Positions 35,768 to 45,764 are shown, counted from the stretch's first letter. The stretch: 64,000 nucleotides of DNA from an uncultured Acetatifactor sp. (GCA_910578215.1 CAJTPH010000023.1:3568-67567); one strand, 5' to 3'. Numbers and translations are program-made. The notes: a model not told the origin generated them from the sequence alone.

Positions 35768-36607
35768 ATGGTCAACATAATGCAAATAGATATCAGGTGT
35801 GAGTACTGCGGGGTTGAGTACGATTACAAGATAAACAAAATCTGTCCCCACTGCGGGGGCGTCCCGTCCGGAACGCATGCGGCGGAGGCAAAAAAGCAGG
35901 CTCTTGCCCTTGCACGGGCAGCCAGGGCGAGGGAAGCAGAATCCGCCGCGGCCGCCAATGTTCCGGCAGCCGGTCCTGCGGCAGCCGCGGCGCCCACCGG
36001 CAGGTTCATGCGTTGCTTAATTAAGCTGCTTCCCGTATGGCTTCTTATTATCGTGTTGTCGTTTATTATTCCGGCAGCGGCGCAGCATGCCGTAAGCAGG
36101 TCGGCGGCGGCAAACCTGCAGGAAATCCATGAGCTTCCCTACGTGGATTACGCCATGGGCGAACAGATTACGATCGGCATCTATGACCTGACGGTCATGT
36201 CTGCAAAGCTCGTGAACGACAGCCGCATATGCGATATCCTTCCCGAGGGATACGCGCTGCTGGCAGTCAGAATGTCCGGCACAGCCAGCAGCTTCCTGTA
36301 TGAGGATTATCTCGCCTCCTTCGGCTCCTATAACAATACGCCCTATGTAACGGATGGCAGTACCTGCTACAGGCGCGTGGACGATTACGCCCTTAAGAGC
36401 TATGACGACAGCTTCGCCCAGAATCCGTTTACCTTTTTCAGCCTGGGACCGGGAGATCCTTCCAACGGCTACATGTGCTACATAGTCAAAGCCGATTTTG
36501 ATCATTTATATCTTTGTCTGGAAGAATTTGAAACCCTTTACCATACAAGGCATTTGACGCGGGTAAACCGTGTCAGGCTTGAGATAGGCGGTGATAAAGA
36601 TGTCTAA
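35768..36607 (+). CDS. Zinc-ribbon membrane protein, unknown function
   Basis: About 279 residues. An N-terminal zinc ribbon (CEYCGVEYDYKINKICPHCGG, two CxxC pairs) is followed by an Ala/Arg-rich helix, one transmembrane helix (LPVWLLIIVLSFIIPAA) and a ~180-residue extracytoplasmic domain of mixed strands. ATG 35768 (GGAAAG close by) or 35780 is the start. Cytoplasmic zinc ribbon plus outer domain is a common but uncharacterised layout in Firmicutes. It overlaps the next gene by 8 bases, which also has an N-terminal anchor and an outer beta domain, so the pair probably works together. Confidence 0.75.
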   Translation: MVNIMQIDIRCEYCGVEYDYKINKICPHCGGVPSGTHAAEAKKQALALARAARAREAESAAAANVPAAGPAAAAAPTGRFMRCLIKLLPVWLLIIVLSFIIPAAAQHAVSRSAAANLQEIHELPYVDYAMGEQITIGIYDLTVMSAKLVNDSRICDILPEGYALLAVRMSGTASSFLYEDYLASFGSYNNTPYVTDGSTCYRRVDDYALKSYDDSFAQNPFTFFSLGPGDPSNGYMCYIVKADFDHLYLCLEEFETLYHTRHLTRVNRVRLEIGGDKDV

Positions 36608-37091
36608 GGCTTACCCTTTCTGGCTGAAGGCCATTGCGGCAGCCGCAGCGCTGGCCGCTCCCTTATTTTTAACAGTGATGGCAGGCTCCCTGATAAGCAT
36701 AAACGACCATTATGAATATTCCGAATTTTATGATTGGGAAATCATCGACGGCGAAACGGAAAAAATCGGCGAAAATGTCTATCGCGTGACTCTGACGCTG
36801 AAAAACCACAGCGCATACAGATTTACCCTGCAAAACTATGATATCCAGGTGAACTGCAACGGCAAACGGATCGACAAAAACAACTCCTCCATGCATGACA
36901 GTTATGTGCTGGAAGCACTCAAGGCTCCCATCCTGCCCGCAGGTCAGACAACAGAGTACAGCTTTGATATCACGCTGCCCCCAAACGCGGAATATATAGA
37001 ATTGGAGTATTACGGCGCTTCTTTTTCAAGAAGGGAATACCTGAATATGGACGAATTCCAGCGGCGGCTGTATCTGCTGGAGCTTGACTAA
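36600..37091 (+). CDS. Membrane-anchored beta-domain protein, unknown function
   Basis: About 163 residues from the ATG at 36600 (AGGCGG upstream), overlapping the end of the preceding gene. One N-terminal hydrophobic helix (about 8-28) acts as signal or anchor. The rest reads as an immunoglobulin-like beta domain (VYRVTLTLKNHSAYRFTL, YDIQVNC, TEYSFDITLPPNAEYIEL). It is not recognised as a named family. It is probably a partner of the zinc-ribbon protein. Confidence 0.7.
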   Translation: MSKAYPFWLKAIAAAAALAAPLFLTVMAGSLISINDHYEYSEFYDWEIIDGETEKIGENVYRVTLTLKNHSAYRFTLQNYDIQVNCNGKRIDKNNSSMHDSYVLEALKAPILPAGQTTEYSFDITLPPNAEYIELEYYGASFSRREYLNMDEFQRRLYLLELD

Positions 37092-37162
37092 TTAAGAAGC
37101 AATAGAGGAATGATAAGAGAAAAATAGCATTGCAAAATAAATCAGCAGGAGGCAATATAATT

Positions 37163-38428
37163 ATGGCAAGAAAAAGCGGATCGGCAAATGTAAAGAAACG
37201 CAACATTATCGTGGGGCAGTCCGGCGGCCCTACCTCTGTTATCAATTCCAGCCTTGCCGGCGTGTACAAGACGGCCAAGGAGCGCGGCTTTCACACCGTA
37301 TACGGCATGCTGCACGGAATTCAGGGCTTTTTGGATGAAAAGTATGTGGACCTTTCTACCCAGATTCATTCCGATATGGACATCGAACTGTTAAAGAGAA
37401 CTCCTTCCGCTTTTCTCGGCTCCTGCAGGTATAAGCTTCCGGAAATCCATGAAGACCCTGCAATCTACGAGAAGATCTTCAGCATCCTTGACAAGCTGGA
37501 CATCGAAGCCTTTATCTATATCGGCGGAAACGACTCCATGGACACAATCAAGAAATTATCCGATTACGCCATTATCAAGGGGCACTGCCAGAAATTCCTT
37601 GGCGTTCCCAAGACCATCGACAACGACCTGGCGCTGACCGACCACACACCCGGTTTCGGAAGCGCGGCAAAGTATATCGCGGCTTCCACCAAGGAGATTA
37701 TCCGCGATGCGCTCGGTCTTGCGTACAACAAGAAAATGGTTTCCATCCTGGAGGTCATGGGGCGCAACGCAGGCTGGCTCACCGGCGCAACCGCCCTTGC
37801 CAAGACAGAGGAATGCGACGGACCGGATTTGATCTATCTTCCCGAGGTCACCTTTGATATCGAGCACTTCCTGAAAAAGACAAAGGAGCTTCTGACGAAA
37901 AAGGATTCCGTCGTCATAGCGGTATCCGAGGGTATTAAGCTGGCTGACGGGCGGTATGTATGCGAGCTGTCCGGCGGCGCGGATTATGTGGACGCCTTCG
38001 GCCACAAGCAGCTTCAGGGCACTGCCGCATACCTGGCGGGCTTCCTTGGGGCGGAGCTTGGCTGCAAGACCAGAAGCATCGAATTTTCCACCCTGCAGAG
38101 AAGCGCCTCCCACATGGCTTCCCGGGTGGACATCAACGAAGCGTTTATGGTGGGAGGCGCCGCGGTCAAGGCCGCCGACGAGGGAGATACCGGCAAAATG
38201 GTGGTTATCGACCGCATTGCAGACGACCCTTACATGAGCGCCGCCGGCATCTACGATGTCCACCGCATTGCCAACGCCGAAAAGCTGGTTCCCAGAGAGT
38301 GGGTAAACAGAGAGGGAAATTATATAACCGCGGAATTTATCAATTATGTGGAACCGCTGATCCAGGGCGATTACCAGCCTTTCATGGTAAACGGTCTCCC
38401 GCAGCATCTGGTTCTGCGCAAAAAGTAA
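37163..38428 (+). CDS. 6-phosphofructokinase, pyrophosphate type
   Basis: About 421 residues, forming fructose 1,6-bisphosphate in glycolysis. The N-terminal GQSGGPTSVINSS is the phosphoryl-donor loop. The residue after GGN is Asp (GGNDSMDT), where ATP-dependent enzymes have Gly, and the catalytic segment reads PKTIDND with Lys. Both point to pyrophosphate as donor. Fructose-6-phosphate binding elements MGRNAGW and the later EFS-TLQR region are present. The ATG at 37163 has AGGAGG upstream; an earlier in-frame start at 37130 has none. It should act in the cytoplasm. Biochemical confirmation of donor choice is lacking. Confidence 0.93.
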   Translation: MARKSGSANVKKRNIIVGQSGGPTSVINSSLAGVYKTAKERGFHTVYGMLHGIQGFLDEKYVDLSTQIHSDMDIELLKRTPSAFLGSCRYKLPEIHEDPAIYEKIFSILDKLDIEAFIYIGGNDSMDTIKKLSDYAIIKGHCQKFLGVPKTIDNDLALTDHTPGFGSAAKYIAASTKEIIRDALGLAYNKKMVSILEVMGRNAGWLTGATALAKTEECDGPDLIYLPEVTFDIEHFLKKTKELLTKKDSVVIAVSEGIKLADGRYVCELSGGADYVDAFGHKQLQGTAAYLAGFLGAELGCKTRSIEFSTLQRSASHMASRVDINEAFMVGGAAVKAADEGDTGKMVVIDRIADDPYMSAAGIYDVHRIANAEKLVPREWVNREGNYITAEFINYVEPLIQGDYQPFMVNGLPQHLVLRKK

Positions 38429-38490
38429 TTGGGGGCTCCCCCCTGTAAAGCGTCAAAACATTAAAATCAACCAATGAGAGGAACAGCGGG

Positions 38491-39636
38491 ATGAATTATC
38501 GGAGACTTGGCAAAACGGAACTGGTGGTCAGCGAGATCGGCCTGGGAGGCGAATGGCTGGAGCGCCACAGCTGCGATGAATGTAAAGAGATCATAGACTG
38601 TGCGGGAAAACTGGGTATTAACATACTTGACTGCTGGATGTCGGAACCCAACGTGCGTTCCAATATCGGCAGGGCGCTGGCTGGCAGACGGGAGCAATGG
38701 TTTATCCAGGGACATATAGGCTCCACCTGGCAGAATAGCCAGTATGTCCGCACCCGCGACCCGGAGAAATGCAGGGAGGCATTTGAAGACCTGCTATCCA
38801 GGCTGCAGACGGATTATATCGATCTGGGAATGATTCATTTTGTGGACCAGGAAAGCGACTGGGATGCCGTAATGAACGGCCCGTTTATTGAATATGTAAG
38901 AGAGCTGAAGACAACAGGGAAAATTCGCCACATCGGCATGAGCACCCACAATCCTGCCATGGCAATCAAGGCGGCCGAAAGCGGGCTGATTGAAATGCTG
39001 ATGTTCAGTGTCAATCCCGCCTTCGACCTGCTTCCTCCCACTGAGGATATCGATACTTATTTTGCCGAGGAATACCAGACCGGCCTGGGCGGAATCGATC
39101 CTGTCCGCGCCAAAATGTACAGACTCTGCGAACAGAACGACGTGGGCATTACCGTGATGAAGCCCTATGCGGGAGGCCGCCTCTTTGACGAGAAGCGATC
39201 TCCCTTCGGTGTGGCTCTGACGCCTGTGCAGTGTATCCATTACTGTCTGACACGCCCTGCGGTGGCAGCGGTTATGGCAGGATATGACACGCCGGAACAG
39301 GTGGAGCAGGCCGCTGCTTATGAGACCGCCACCCGGGAAGAAAAGGATTACGCCGGAGTCCTGGCAGTGGCTCCCCGCCATACCTTTGGACAGGGAGAGT
39401 GTACATATTGCGGCCACTGCAAGCCATGCCCTTCGGAAATCGATATTGCCATGGTAAATAAATACTATGACCTGGCTGCCATGCAGCCGGAAGTCCCCGC
39501 CACGGTAAAGGCCCACTATAATGCCCTGGAGCACCGCGCCGACGAGTGTATCGGCTGCAGAAGCTGCGAGGGCAGATGTCCCTTTGGGGTCAAAATAGCC
39601 GATCGGATGGCAAAGACGGCGGAGCTTTTCCGCTGA
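38491..39636 (+). CDS. Aldo/keto reductase with C-terminal 4Fe-4S domain
   Basis: A 381-residue oxidoreductase. The N-terminal aldo/keto reductase barrel starts MNYRRLGKTELVVSEIGLGG and includes TDYIDLGMIHFVD and GKIRHIGMSTHN. The C-terminal end has a ferredoxin-like pair of clusters: CTYCGHCKPCP and CIGCRSCEGRCP. This layout is common in anaerobes, where the substrate is usually unknown. It follows the phosphofructokinase gene by about 60 bases with its own GAGAGGAA site. Confidence 0.9.
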   Translation: MNYRRLGKTELVVSEIGLGGEWLERHSCDECKEIIDCAGKLGINILDCWMSEPNVRSNIGRALAGRREQWFIQGHIGSTWQNSQYVRTRDPEKCREAFEDLLSRLQTDYIDLGMIHFVDQESDWDAVMNGPFIEYVRELKTTGKIRHIGMSTHNPAMAIKAAESGLIEMLMFSVNPAFDLLPPTEDIDTYFAEEYQTGLGGIDPVRAKMYRLCEQNDVGITVMKPYAGGRLFDEKRSPFGVALTPVQCIHYCLTRPAVAAVMAGYDTPEQVEQAAAYETATREEKDYAGVLAVAPRHTFGQGECTYCGHCKPCPSEIDIAMVNKYYDLAAMQPEVPATVKAHYNALEHRADECIGCRSCEGRCPFGVKIADRMAKTAELFR

Positions 39637-39673
39637 CCGGCTTCCTCCCGAATCATGTATCGGCAGGGGCGCG

Positions 39674-40378
39674 TCAGTCAAACAGGATCTCCTCCACCGT
39701 TACAAAGGTATAGCCCTCGTCCATCAGCTCGTCTATGGCCTGCAGAGCTGCCGTCACGGAGGTGTCGTAATAGTCATGCATCAGAATAATGCTGTCCTCC
39801 TTGGCCTTGCCCACGATTTTATCCACAATACAGGTAACATTGCTGGAACACCAATCCAGGGGGTCTATGTTCCACAGGACGGGAAACATATTCAGCTCCT
39901 TCTCAAAGCTCTTGTCCCAGGAACCGTAGGGCGGGCGCACATACTGCACATCCTCCCCGATGATCTCCCTTAATATTTCATTGGTCTTTATCAGCTCCTG
40001 CTTGAATTTTTCCCGGTTTTTCTTTGTGAGCTGGATGTGGCTGTATGTATGATTACCTATGAGATGCCCCTCCTCCTGCATTCTTTTTATAATGTCCGGG
40101 TGAAGCTCCGCGTGCTCTCCCGTGACAAAAAACGTCGCACGGACGCCCCGCTCCTTCAGACCGTCCAGAAGCTGTTCGGTATAGGAGGGGTGGGGGCCGT
40201 CGTCAAAGGTAATTGCAATTTTTTTGATGTCGTCCGTGCTCTCTATCTTCTCAAGCTGCGATATCTGCACTACACCGCTGTCCGAGGTTACCGCCTTGCT
40301 TCGCAGCCCATATGCGCAGCAAAAGAGCATACCCGCTATCAGGTCAAACAGCAGAAATACCGTAACCGCCTTTTTCAT
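39674..40378 (-). CDS. Polysaccharide deacetylase (NodB family)
   Basis: A 234-residue exported or membrane-anchored enzyme removing acetyl groups from cell-wall or other amino sugars. An N-terminal hydrophobic segment (about 4-24) ends near CCAY. The NodB motifs are present: TFDDGP with D59/D60, metal-binding H110 and H114 in GNHTYSH, RPPYGSWD, and LMHDYY near the end. The length and motifs match peptidoglycan/PdaA-like deacetylases. It converges with the aldo/keto reductase gene. Confidence 0.92.
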   Translation of the reverse strand: MKKAVTVFLLFDLIAGMLFCCAYGLRSKAVTSDSGVVQISQLEKIESTDDIKKIAITFDDGPHPSYTEQLLDGLKERGVRATFFVTGEHAELHPDIIKRMQEEGHLIGNHTYSHIQLTKKNREKFKQELIKTNEILREIIGEDVQYVRPPYGSWDKSFEKELNMFPVLWNIDPLDWCSSNVTCIVDKIVGKAKEDSIILMHDYYDTSVTAALQAIDELMDEGYTFVTVEEILFD

Positions 40379-40454
40379 AATTCGTCTCGTTTCACAACAT
40401 ATATTTTATACAATATATGCATCCCATGCCGCTGCAATTCCCCGTATCAGGCGC

Positions 40455-41894
40455 TTATTCTTTGGCCTCCAGCCGATAAATCACAAAATCATAGTACATA
40501 TAATGAAAGGCAAGAGCCTCCTCATAGGCATAGCTTTCCGTGGCAAACTGCGGCGTATCTCCCGCAAAGGCAATATACCACAAAGCGCCCCCGCCCTTTA
40601 ACTGATTAGGGTCAGTGAGGGAATCCGTATTTGCAAAGGGTAGACTGTAGAGCTTATACGGATATATATAATATTGATGGTCAGGGTGATACACGCTCAT
40701 GAACATGGTATGAGGGCCGGTGGCAATGATCTCGTCCTGTTCTCCCACCTGCTCCTCCCAAAAGGTCTCAAAGGTCTTCAGGCCGCCGTCATAATCCAAA
40801 ATAATTTCTTCCCTGTACTGTACCAGAAAACAGACGGCTGCCGCCGTCAAAATCCCCGCCTTCCACCTGAGCTGCTTCAGACGGCTTACGCCTGCCGCAT
40901 AGAAAAGCATCAGGAAGCCAAAGCCTGAGAATACATATCTTCCCAGAAAGCAGTTATTCATAAAGGCCGAAATCAGCCCTCCGGTGAGTACCGTGAGTCC
41001 CAGCGCTCCCATGCCCACCGCCGGCCCATAATTCCTCTCTGCCCGCATCCAGTCTACCGCCAGATACCCCAGAACCAGACAGATTCCCATACCTGTAAAC
41101 ATCACGGGGCCCTTGGGCGTCTCCAGCGCGGAAAACCATTCCTTACAATAATCCATAAAGGAATAAATCGTTGCCAGCTCCGCAGTGGAGCCCGTATCAT
41201 ACTGCATCCGTTGAATCATCTGCCTGCAGGTGACCGCCAGCCAGGGCGAAAACGCAAGGGCAACAATGCCTCCGCAGATAAAAAACGCCCTTATCTTTTG
41301 CTTATCCTTCCGATGCAGCAGCACCCCAAGGAAAAGCAGATAAAAGAAAAACGCCTGTATCATGGTAAACGTATGGCAGTAAACCGTACATATACTGACT
41401 ACGCAGAACATACGCCATTTCCCGGGCGTTGCATCCAGATAAATATCATATGCCAAAAGCCCCATACAGGTGGTAAAAAATAATGCCGCGGCATACATTC
41501 TCACATTCCCTGCCTGTACGCTCATAATGGGCATCAATATGGAAAAAAGCATAAACCAGACCGAGAGCTTCTGCCCGAATAATTTTTTTACATAATATTT
41601 CCCCAGCAGCAGGTAGCCTTCCATAAAAAGAAGCGACAAGAGCTTCAGCTTCCAAAACTGTGTGCCTCCGCCCAAAAGATGATAAAATATTTTCAGGATA
41701 GAATAATAAAAGGGGGAATGGTCATCCACCACGGAGGTATAGAATAACCGCATCCATGACTGTGACACCATGGACGCCGAATATGCCTCATCATACCATA
41801 AATTGTCGGTAATACACAATGCTCCCCAGACAAGCAGCCCCACAACAGGCAGCGCATGCCAGATAATCGTATTCTTCTTTTCCGTATTCATCAT
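40455..41894 (-). CDS. PMT/GT39-like membrane glycosyltransferase
   Basis: A 479-residue protein with about ten or more transmembrane helices. The first outer loop has the acidic motif WYDEAYSA and a second DDHSPFYYS loop, as in GT-C glycosyltransferases of the PMT/ArnT (GT39/GT83) class, which use polyprenyl-linked sugars. The C-terminal part is soluble and outside. The acceptor is unknown. It is downstream of the ABC exporter pair (96 bases), so a shared transcript is possible. Confidence 0.85.
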   Translation of the reverse strand: MMNTEKKNTIIWHALPVVGLLVWGALCITDNLWYDEAYSASMVSQSWMRLFYTSVVDDHSPFYYSILKIFYHLLGGGTQFWKLKLLSLLFMEGYLLLGKYYVKKLFGQKLSVWFMLFSILMPIMSVQAGNVRMYAAALFFTTCMGLLAYDIYLDATPGKWRMFCVVSICTVYCHTFTMIQAFFFYLLFLGVLLHRKDKQKIRAFFICGGIVALAFSPWLAVTCRQMIQRMQYDTGSTAELATIYSFMDYCKEWFSALETPKGPVMFTGMGICLVLGYLAVDWMRAERNYGPAVGMGALGLTVLTGGLISAFMNNCFLGRYVFSGFGFLMLFYAAGVSRLKQLRWKAGILTAAAVCFLVQYREEIILDYDGGLKTFETFWEEQVGEQDEIIATGPHTMFMSVYHPDHQYYIYPYKLYSLPFANTDSLTDPNQLKGGGALWYIAFAGDTPQFATESYAYEEALAFHYMYYDFVIYRLEAKE

Positions 41895-41990
41895 ATTATC
41901 AATCTCTCATTCAGCTCCGTTTATCATATTTTCGGCACAAAATTCCCGGATTATCCGGATTGTATGCGGCAATTCGGCGCCGCCCTTTTT

Positions 41991-43835
41991 CTACTCAAAC
42001 TGCGCGTTATAAAGCCGCCTGTAAACGCCCTGGGCCGCCATCAGCTCCCTGTGGGTGCCCTGCTCCACCACCTCTCCGTTGTCAACCACCAGGATAAGGT
42101 CGGCATTTTCAATGGTGGAGAGCCTGTGGGCAATGACAAAGCAGGTCTTGCCCTCCATCAGCTTCAGCATCGCCTTTTGAATCTGTCTCTCGGTCCGGGT
42201 GTCAACATTTGAGGTCGCCTCGTCCAGTATCAGCATTTTTGCGTCCAGAAGCATGGCGCGCGCAATGGTCAAAAGCTGCTTCTGCCCCTTGGAAATATTG
42301 GTTCCCTCATCCGTAAGCACGGTGTCATAGCCCTCCGGAAGGCGCTTGATAAAGGAATGGATATGCGCCGCCCGGGCCGCAGCCTCCACCTGTTCCCTGG
42401 TTGCCCCCTCCTTGCCGTAGGCCAGATTTTCATAAATGCTTCCGTAAAACAGCCATGTGTCCTGCAAAACCATGGCATACGCCTTGCGCAGGCTCCGCCT
42501 GGTCAGGCTGCCCGCCTCCTTCCCGTCCACCAGAATCCGTCCGCTGTCCGGGTCATAAAACCGCATAAGCAGGTTAATCAGGGTGGTCTTGCCTGCGCCT
42601 GTAGGACCTACGATAGCGATCAGCTTACCGGGCTGTGCCGTGAAGCTCAGATCGTGAATAATGGTTTTTCCCGGAAGATAACCGAAGCTTACATGATCCG
42701 CCCTCACCTCTCCGGACACCTCGCTCAGCTCCTCCGCACCCGCCATGTCCGCGGGCTCCGGCTCCTCGTCTATAAGACGGAACACTCTCTCCGCCGCGGC
42801 AAGGGCGGACTGCAGCTCGCTGAAAATATTTGCCGCCTCGTTAATGGGTCCCGAAAATTTGCGGGAATACAGCACAAAGGAGGAGATGTCTCCCACCCTC
42901 ATATGCCCGGCAAGGTACAGTAAAGCGCCGAACACGCTGATCAGCGAAAGCGACAGATTATTGATAAAGTTTACACAGGGGCCCACCACACTTCCGTAAT
43001 ATTCCGCGCGGTAATAGGCGTCCACCGCCTCTTTGTTCTTTTTGTTAAAGCGATGCTGGGTATATTCCTCCCGACCGTAGGCCTTCAGCGTTTTCTGCCC
43101 CGTTATCATTTCCTCCACAAAACCGTTCATTGCCCCCAGCTTGGCGGAGCGCAGCCTGAAAAGCGGTCTTGTCCTGCCGGTAATATATTTTGTAATCAGG
43201 ACGGACATGGGCACGGTCACCGCAAAAACCAGCACCAGCACGGGCGATATGGTAAGCATCATCACCAGGGCGCCCACCACCGTGATCACCGTGGTAAAAA
43301 GCTGCACCAGATCGTTTGACAGGGACGCGTTCACCGTGTCGATGTCGTAGGAGATCCGGCTGATAATATCGCCGGTCTGATGTATGTCAAAGTATCCCAC
43401 CGGCAGGGTCATCAGCTTCTCAAACACATCCTGGCGCATCCGGTATACGACCTTTCGGCTGATTGTCAGCATCAGCACCTGCAGGCCGTAAGCCATCAGC
43501 GCCGATATCACATAAAACGCCGCCATCCATGCCGCGTAGAGAAATACGGTCCGGAAATCCACCGCCCCCTCCCCAAGCTCGATGGCTCCGATACACAGCC
43601 CTGTGAGCTTGGGACCTATCAGAGAGAACAGATTACTGCCCAGGGTACAGATAATAGCCGCCAGCAGCAGCCATTTATAATGCAGCATATATTTTCCAAG
43701 CCGCAGAATGGTTCCTCTGGTATATCTTCTTTGGTACTGCTCCCGGTTCTCCCTCCCCGCGTTTTGGTCCGGTCCCTGTTCTTCCTTCCCCGCGTTTAAT
43801 TGGGTTACCGGGCTTTTATTTACTTTACCGCTCAT
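41991..43835 (-). CDS. Heterodimeric ABC exporter, catalytic subunit
   Basis: A 614-residue half-transporter with a six-helix membrane domain (about 45-340) and an ATPase domain. Walker A is GPTGAGKTT and Walker B is LILDEATSNVD, with the catalytic Glu intact. The signature reads ISKGQKQ instead of SGGQ. The partner gene overlaps its start by 4 bases. The pair matches the BmrCD/LmrCD/YheIH type of multidrug exporter, in which one composite ATP site is degenerate. Confidence 0.92.
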   Translation of the reverse strand: MSGKVNKSPVTQLNAGKEEQGPDQNAGRENREQYQRRYTRGTILRLGKYMLHYKWLLLAAIICTLGSNLFSLIGPKLTGLCIGAIELGEGAVDFRTVFLYAAWMAAFYVISALMAYGLQVLMLTISRKVVYRMRQDVFEKLMTLPVGYFDIHQTGDIISRISYDIDTVNASLSNDLVQLFTTVITVVGALVMMLTISPVLVLVFAVTVPMSVLITKYITGRTRPLFRLRSAKLGAMNGFVEEMITGQKTLKAYGREEYTQHRFNKKNKEAVDAYYRAEYYGSVVGPCVNFINNLSLSLISVFGALLYLAGHMRVGDISSFVLYSRKFSGPINEAANIFSELQSALAAAERVFRLIDEEPEPADMAGAEELSEVSGEVRADHVSFGYLPGKTIIHDLSFTAQPGKLIAIVGPTGAGKTTLINLLMRFYDPDSGRILVDGKEAGSLTRRSLRKAYAMVLQDTWLFYGSIYENLAYGKEGATREQVEAAARAAHIHSFIKRLPEGYDTVLTDEGTNISKGQKQLLTIARAMLLDAKMLILDEATSNVDTRTERQIQKAMLKLMEGKTCFVIAHRLSTIENADLILVVDNGEVVEQGTHRELMAAQGVYRRLYNAQFE

Positions 43836-45640
43836 TCCACTCCCCCCTCTCCGGTCTGGGTTCTGCTTATCTCGGCATAAACCTCACAGCCTTTCATAAG
43901 CTCCTCGTGGGTGCCATAGCCGATGGGCTCTCCGTCCTGAAGAACCAGAATATGGTCCGCGCCGCGGATAGAGCTTACCCGCTGTGCCACGATCACAAGG
44001 GTAGTTCCCTGAAAATGCTCCTTGATTCCCCTGCGCAGCTGTGCGTCCGTGCGGTAATCCAAAGCGCTGGAGGAATCGTCCAGTATCAGAATCTCCGGTT
44101 TTGCGGCAAGGGCCCTGGCAATGAGCACACGCTGCTTCTGTCCGCCGCTTAAATTTGCTCCCTTGATATTCAGGGCCTCTCCTGCCTTGTCGGAGCGGCT
44201 CTCCACAAACTCGCTGGCACGGGCATACAAAAGCGCCTCCTGAATCTGTTCCTCGGTCATATCCCTTCCCAGGCTCACATTTCCCGCGATGGTATCCTCG
44301 AAAATAGTATCGTTCTGAAACACTACCCCAAACTTTTTCTTAAGCTCCTCCGGCCGATAGCTGCGCACGTCCCTGCCCGCAATACGGACACAGCCCTGGT
44401 CTACATCGTACATCCGCATCATCAGGTTGATAACGGTGGACTTTCCGGACCCTATCTCCCCTATGATTCCCAGCGTTTCTCCCTTTTTGATATGAAAGCT
44501 TAAATCTCTGATGTTTGCGCTTTCCTGATTAACGGCGGTTTCCGATGCACTGCCCGCCGTGCCGTCAATGCCCTTTTTGCTTTTAATATAAGAAAAGGTC
44601 ACATGTTCAAAAGCAATTTCTGCGTCCGCCCCGTCTCCCGGCTCCATATAGATATCCTCCGCCACTTTCATATCATCCCCGCACTCCAGCACCTGCCAGA
44701 TACGGTTCCCTGAGGCGATCGCCTTGGAGAGAACGGTGAACATCTTTGAAATAGACAGCATGGCGTTTAAAATAATGGTAAAATAGGTGGTAAACGCAAG
44801 GATCTTACCCACATCAGAGGTTCCCGCGTTCACCCTGTAAGCCCCCACCAGGATAACGCCTACCAGCCCCAGATTCAGCAGTATGTTCATGGAAGGATTG
44901 ATAACCGCCATCACCATGCCGTTTTTCCGCTCTCGCTCCACCACATCTTTATTGATAGAGCGAAACTTCTCCGTCTCATAATCGGACTTGGACAACGCCC
45001 TGATGACACGCATGCCCGCGATATCCTCCCGCACCATACGGACAAACCGGTCGTTCGCCTCCTGCAGGCCCGCATACATGGGAATGCTGCGCCTTGACAC
45101 ATATACCGTGATAAATCCCAGCACCGGCAGCGTAGCCAGAAGCACACACGCCATGGCTGCATCAAGGGTGAAGGTGACAAAGATGCCCCCGATTAAAAGT
45201 ATGGGAGCACGCACCCCAAGCCTCTGTACACGTCCCAGCATTTGATGCACATTGTAGGTGTCCGAGGTCATTCTGGAAATCAAAGAGGGCTTGGTAAAGG
45301 AATCCGTCTGAGCGTTGGACAGATACATGGTCTTTGAAAACAGGTCATGCCGAATCCTCTCGGTAGCGTCGCTCGCCACTCTGGACGCCATACGGTTGGC
45401 AATAATATTAAACGACACGGCGCATATGGAGCATACGATCATCAAAAGTCCCCATAACAGAATCAGGCGCCTGTTTTCCATAGGAATCACCGAATCAATA
45501 ATATGTGCCAGAATATAGGGGATACACAGATCCATGATCGTTCCCACAAACTTAACCAGGAATCCCACTCCCATCCGCCCAAAATAGGGCTGTAAATACT
45601 TCAATACAATCTGCTTCAATTTTCTACCCTGCTTTCCCAT
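43832..45640 (-). CDS. Heterodimeric ABC exporter, degenerate-site subunit
   Basis: About 602 residues from the ATG at 45640; the ORF is open further upstream to 45703 without a better ribosome site. Walker A is GEIGSGKST and the signature is a normal LSGGQKQR. Walker B is LILDDSSSALD, with Asp replacing the catalytic Glu. That pattern is typical of the inactive-site partner in asymmetric exporters. The gene precedes and overlaps the catalytic subunit. Substrate unknown; drugs or lipids are likely. Confidence 0.9.
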   Translation of the reverse strand: MGKQGRKLKQIVLKYLQPYFGRMGVGFLVKFVGTIMDLCIPYILAHIIDSVIPMENRRLILLWGLLMIVCSICAVSFNIIANRMASRVASDATERIRHDLFSKTMYLSNAQTDSFTKPSLISRMTSDTYNVHQMLGRVQRLGVRAPILLIGGIFVTFTLDAAMACVLLATLPVLGFITVYVSRRSIPMYAGLQEANDRFVRMVREDIAGMRVIRALSKSDYETEKFRSINKDVVERERKNGMVMAVINPSMNILLNLGLVGVILVGAYRVNAGTSDVGKILAFTTYFTIILNAMLSISKMFTVLSKAIASGNRIWQVLECGDDMKVAEDIYMEPGDGADAEIAFEHVTFSYIKSKKGIDGTAGSASETAVNQESANIRDLSFHIKKGETLGIIGEIGSGKSTVINLMMRMYDVDQGCVRIAGRDVRSYRPEELKKKFGVVFQNDTIFEDTIAGNVSLGRDMTEEQIQEALLYARASEFVESRSDKAGEALNIKGANLSGGQKQRVLIARALAAKPEILILDDSSSALDYRTDAQLRRGIKEHFQGTTLVIVAQRVSSIRGADHILVLQDGEPIGYGTHEELMKGCEVYAEISRTQTGEGGVE

Positions 45641-45689
45641 TTTGTCCCAAAGGCACTGCCTGCAATGCATGCGCCGGGAACAACCTAAA

Positions 45690-45720
45690 GCCGGACAGCA
45701 CACCCCGTGTACTGTCCGGC
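45690..45720 (-). terminator. Terminator of the chemoreceptor gene
   Basis: A perfect 9-bp stem (GCCGGACAG/CTGTCCGGC) that extends inward with further pairs, 45 bases after the chemoreceptor stop. The T-tract that follows (TTTAGGTTGTT) is interrupted. Confidence 0.6.
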
Positions 45721-45764
45721 AACCCTGTTTATTCTATCTGCAAAGCATTGCAGCGCCTCGATCG

